64,000 nucleotides of DNA, taken from assembly GCF_003336875.1 (NCBI RefSeq), contig NZ_QGNJ01000005.1:1-64000 (forward strand), written 5' to 3'. The DNA is from Oleisolibacter albus (GTDB lineage Bacteria > Pseudomonadota > Alphaproteobacteria > Azospirillales > Azospirillaceae). The notes under the pieces are model-generated. The model saw only the letters and a program-made list of their open reading frames with translations. It ran no database searches and was not told the origin of the DNA. Of the stretch, positions 61,322-64,000 are shown one piece after another (position 1 is the first letter of the stretch; each line of letters opens with the position of its first letter). The position numbers and the translations under genes are program-made.

Positions 61322-62809
61322 TCAGTCCTGGTTGGAAACAGCCTCACCGGCCTGCATCGCGCCGGTCTTGGTCACCCGGCGCGGGTCGCTGTCCAGCACA
61401 AGGCCGAGCGCGTCCAGGCGGGCGTTCATGGCGGCGATCTCGGTCAGCACCGCCTCGGGGTTATGGCCCTGGCGGGCGATGGCCTGGGCCAGCGTCATGG
61501 TGCCGGAGCGCATGGCCAGCAGGTCGGCCATGGCGTCCTTCAGCGGGTCCACCGCCTCAAAGCGCGGCGGCGACCATTCAACCGGGACATCCGGGCGCGG
61601 CAACCGGCCTGCCGCCCAGGCCTGGGTGGTGAACCAATCCCAGACCGGCTGGCACAGCATGGGGATCACCAGTTGCCATTGCGCCGCCTCGATCAGGCGG
61701 CGGAATTCCACCAGCCCGGCGCGGATGCTGGAATAGTTCACCTGGGACAGGTCGCCGGTCAGCAACTCGTAGGGCATACGAAAGCCGGCGGCGATGATGT
61801 GCAACTGCGCCCGCAGCCATTCCGCCACGCCGGCCGTGGTGGCGGGCTGGTTGAAGCGGATATCCTTACCGCCGCGGGCATAGGCGATCAGGCCGGGCTC
61901 GAACTGCTCGACCCGATGGCCATCGGCATCGACCACCGAGGGGGCAATGCCCTGTTCCCCTTCGTCGGCCCCCAGCACGATGCCGACCACGCAGGCCTCG
62001 GTCTTCTTGCGCACCAGTTCGGCTTGGGTCCAGTCGTCCAGATCGCGCAGCGCCCGCATCACCGGGGTGCCCCAGGGCACGCCGCGCACCTGCGCGCGCT
62101 GCTTCTCGTAGATGTGCGCCACCTCGGCGGCGGGCACGGCGGCGCTGTCCAGCCGGCGGCGCAGGCTGACCACGGCGTCGCCCGGATGCTGGGCGTAGAG
62201 CCAATAGGCCCGGCGCCTTCCCAGCGGGTCGAACTCAATGCCCTGGACGATCCGGCCGCCATCGGCAAGATCGCCATTGCGCCCGGCATCCAGCAGGTCG
62301 GCCTCGACCAGTTGGATCTGGAGCGGTACCGGCAACCCGTCAGCCGCGCGCCGGGGCCGGCGGCGCAGCAACACCTCGCCCGCCTCGACCATCTGGCGGC
62401 AGGCCAGGGTTTGCAGCCCGTAGACATCCAGCTGCCCGTCGGCATCGCACCGTGCCGACCACTCCTGCCACAGGGCGTCAGTCACCTTGTCCAGCCGATC
62501 GTCGCCCGAGGCGGCGCGCGGCATTATGCCGGAACCGACAATATTGTTGACCAGCACCGACACCGCCTTGGCGGCGTGCGGGTTGTTGCGCACCAGATCG
62601 CGCATCCGGTCACGCAGCAGCGCCCCGGCCACGGCGATCTCGGCATCGGCCGAACTGCCTGGTGCCCGCCACCCGTCGGTGCGGCGTCCCTTGGCAGCAC
62701 CGTCATAGCCGCGGGTCAGCCGGTCGAGGCTTTGGCGGGCCAGCACACGGCGCAGGGCCGCCTGCGGCGCCACCAGCCCCAGGGCGCGGTCGAGCCAGAG
62801 CCCGGCCAT
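61322..62809 (-). CDS. Phage portal protein, lambda family
   Basis: This 495-residue portal is of the lambda gpB type: NPHAAKAVSVLVNNIVGSGIMPRA, PLQIQLVEADLLDAGRN, GIEFDPLGRRRAYWLYAQHPGD, RGVPWGTPVMRALRDLDDWTQAELVRKKTEACVV, and MPYELLTGDLSQVNYSSIRAGLVEFRRLIE. It forms the dodecameric ring for DNA entry. Start and gpW stop overlap (ATGA); the capsid fusion follows six bases after the stop. Confidence 0.94.
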   Translation of the reverse strand: MAGLWLDRALGLVAPQAALRRVLARQSLDRLTRGYDGAAKGRRTDGWRAPGSSADAEIAVAGALLRDRMRDLVRNNPHAAKAVSVLVNNIVGSGIMPRAASGDDRLDKVTDALWQEWSARCDADGQLDVYGLQTLACRQMVEAGEVLLRRRPRRAADGLPVPLQIQLVEADLLDAGRNGDLADGGRIVQGIEFDPLGRRRAYWLYAQHPGDAVVSLRRRLDSAAVPAAEVAHIYEKQRAQVRGVPWGTPVMRALRDLDDWTQAELVRKKTEACVVGIVLGADEGEQGIAPSVVDADGHRVEQFEPGLIAYARGGKDIRFNQPATTAGVAEWLRAQLHIIAAGFRMPYELLTGDLSQVNYSSIRAGLVEFRRLIEAAQWQLVIPMLCQPVWDWFTTQAWAAGRLPRPDVPVEWSPPRFEAVDPLKDAMADLLAMRSGTMTLAQAIARQGHNPEAVLTEIAAMNARLDALGLVLDSDPRRVTKTGAMQAGEAVSNQD

Positions 62810-63018
62810 CAGCGCTCCCCGCGGCGGAAGCCGGTGAAGCCCGCCACCGGCAGTTTGCTTGATGTGTTGCCAGCCAATTCCCGTTCGATGGTGCGGATGC
62901 GCGACAGCAGGTCGGCGGCGGAGCCGTAATCGACGCTGCGGCCGTCATAGCTGACGCGCAGCGTGCCGGCGGCATAGGCGCGGCGCAGCGCGTCCAGTTC
63001 TCCCTGGGTCCAGTTCAT
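62809..63018 (-). CDS. gpW-family head-tail connector
   Basis: This 69-residue protein matches gpW: WTQGELDALRRAYAAGTLRVSYDGRSVDYGSAADLLSRIRTIERELAG. It plugs the portal after packaging and is needed before head-tail joining. Its ATG and stop each overlap the adjacent gene in ATGA. The longer open frame (to 63189) has no similarity. Confidence 0.9.
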   Translation of the reverse strand: MNWTQGELDALRRAYAAGTLRVSYDGRSVDYGSAADLLSRIRTIERELAGNTSSKLPVAGFTGFRRGER

Positions 63019-64000
63019 CCCAACCATCCCTGATTGCGTCCACCCAGCCAGCCGCACCGGCGTTTCTCCCCCGCTGCGGTGGGGCGTTGAAGGTGACCGG
63101 CGGTCGGCCCCCCGGCGTCCGGCACCAGCGGGGCCGGGGTTGTACCGGCGTTGGGCGCCGGTCCGACCTGATCCTCCAGATCCCGCCACTTCGTCTCGGC
63201 CCAGCGGTCGATGCCGGCGATCCAGGCGGCGGCGCGGGCATAGACCCGGCAGTCCAGCGCCTCATTGCGTTCGCGCAGCTTCTGCCAGTCCAGCTTGGTG
63301 AAGCCGCGCTTGGTCTTCACCGTGACCAGCTGCTCGGCCACCAGCTGCTTGACCCATTCGGCCTCCACCCCCTGCGGCAGGTGCAGGCTGCCGGGGGGCA
63401 CGGTGATGCCGGCGGCGAAATCCTCGTCCGTCGGCCGGGCCAGCCGCAGGAAACGGTAGGTCTCACTCTTGAAGGTGGCCACCGCCACCGTCCACAGCCG
63501 CGCCCCGCGCCGCACCTTGCGGCCATTCTCTGTGGCGTCGACATAGGACGGGCCGACCACCGGTGCCGCGCGGTTGAAGCCCTCCACGCCCTTGACCGGC
63601 GCCACCTGCGCGAAGCCGACCGAGCGTGCCCAGGCATAGACCGCCGGGGCCTCATAGCCGGTGTCGATGGCCAGCCGCGCCAGCCCCAGCCGGCTGCCAT
63701 GGGCGTGCTGCCATGTCCGGCCCAGCAGCAGCGTCAACGCCGCCCAGGCTTCCGCCCGCTCGGGCCCACCTTCAATGACGATGTGGTCCACCAGCCAGCT
63801 GGTCAGTCCGCGGCCCCAGGCCCAGACCGACACCTCAATGCGGTCCTTCTGCACATCGGCCCCGGCGGTCAGGAACAGGCCACCGGTGGGCACAGTGCCG
63901 AAGCGGTAGCCGCCGCGCCGTTCATAGAGAAGCTGCCAGTCCGGGGCTTCACCGCTTTCCTGCCAGGTCTCCCCCAGCGAGGTGTTGACGAAGGTCTTCA
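63015..64000 (-). CDS. Phage terminase large subunit, GpA family (5' end outside window)
   Basis: The last ~328 residues of a lambda GpA-like terminase are visible; the frame runs beyond the right edge. Visible parts: SLGETWQESGEAPDW, then the nuclease domain FLTAGADVQKDRIEVSVWAWGRG with the first Asp, HIVIEGGPERAEAW, LAIDTGYEAPAVYAWARSVG with the second Asp, and NEALDCRVYARAAAWIAG near the end. The ATPase half lies outside. It packages DNA at cos sites together with a small subunit expected to the right. Confidence 0.94.
   Translation of the reverse strand, partial: KTFVNTSLGETWQESGEAPDWQLLYERRGGYRFGTVPTGGLFLTAGADVQKDRIEVSVWAWGRGLTSWLVDHIVIEGGPERAEAWAALTLLLGRTWQHAHGSRLGLARLAIDTGYEAPAVYAWARSVGFAQVAPVKGVEGFNRAAPVVGPSYVDATENGRKVRRGARLWTVAVATFKSETYRFLRLARPTDEDFAAGITVPPGSLHLPQGVEAEWVKQLVAEQLVTVKTKRGFTKLDWQKLRERNEALDCRVYARAAAWIAGIDRWAETKWRDLEDQVGPAPNAGTTPAPLVPDAGGPTAGHLQRPTAAGEKRRCGWLGGRNQGWLG

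Larger units (their letters stand above)
29335..64000. mobile_element. Lambda-like prophage with defence cargo (right end outside window)
   Basis: From about 29.3 kb rightward nearly every gene is phage-derived or phage cargo. Packaging (GpA terminase, gpW, portal), head, lysis and tail genes all read leftward, and replication/recombination remnants (VapE, RuvC-like) lie at the left. No integrase, tRNA or direct-repeat attachment site is visible on the left side, so the left border is placed only at the switch from the iron operon to the RuvC-like gene. The truncated VapE and several insertions suggest it may be defective. Confidence 0.82.

Noticed and set aside
60875-62929. 684-residue plus-strand frame opposite the portal gene
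   Set aside because: Shadow frame; portal, gpW and terminase overlaps on the minus strand explain the region.

Overview
The window is high-GC DNA from an alphaproteobacterium. The slt / dapA / smpB block, the DUF1036 and DUF2934 proteins and the GC-rich codon use fit the Rhodospirillales or Azospirillaceae, but that placement is an inference from gene content. About 29 kb of host chromosome is followed by a prophage that starts near 29.3 kb and runs off the right edge.

Host part, 1-29 kb. After the tail of an IS630-type transposase come housekeeping genes: DUF1036, smpB, dapA, slt, a DUF2934 protein, an XRE regulator with its own terminator, and thiM-thiE. At 8.2-16.4 kb lies a lasso-peptide-like locus: an asparagine-synthetase-type cyclase (C), an HPr-kinase-like protein (K), a PqqD-like leader-binding protein (B1), and two 53-codon precursor genes. 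The precursors share a leader but have different 13-residue cores, both with Asp at position 8 and a C-terminal Ser. No transglutaminase-like leader peptidase (B2) is present in the window. Three phage-tail-collar proteins, a GNAT acetyltransferase and a DUF6916 protein sit inside the same locus.

At 16.6-22.8 kb is a set of genes related to the two halves of the tomato antiviral protein Tm-1: one UPF0261 gene, three TIM-barrel (PEP-hydrolase-like) domains and a dihydroorotate-dehydrogenase-like gene. One TIM barrel is fused to a sigma-54 activator. A clear -24/-12 promoter preceded by three 10-bp-phased repeats lies in front of the UPF0261 gene, so the fused activator probably drives that operon. 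At 22.8-29.2 kb is an iron-uptake operon: ECF sigma, FecR, TonB receptor, DUF3649, PepSY membrane protein and DUF3325, behind a possible Fur box.

Prophage part, 29.3-64 kb, almost all on the minus strand. From right to left: terminase, gpW, portal, protease-capsid fusion, amidase, holin-like protein, head completion and tail genes, tape measure, tail tip, tailspike. The tail assembly chaperone carries a textbook -1 frameshift signal (A AAA AAC plus a strong stem-loop) that makes a G-GT-type fusion with a Cys4 segment. Two plus-strand cargo modules interrupt the tail operon: a Phd/PIN toxin-antitoxin pair and a PD-(D/E)XK nuclease-like protein. On the left, the replication region is reduced to a 5'-truncated VapE and a RuvC-like resolvase. 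It is occupied by a type I restriction operon with embedded XRE-ImmA, DUF4411 and abortive-infection genes, plus a separate AIPR-family gene. Nine copies of an 8-bp word form an iteron-like block next to the resolvase.
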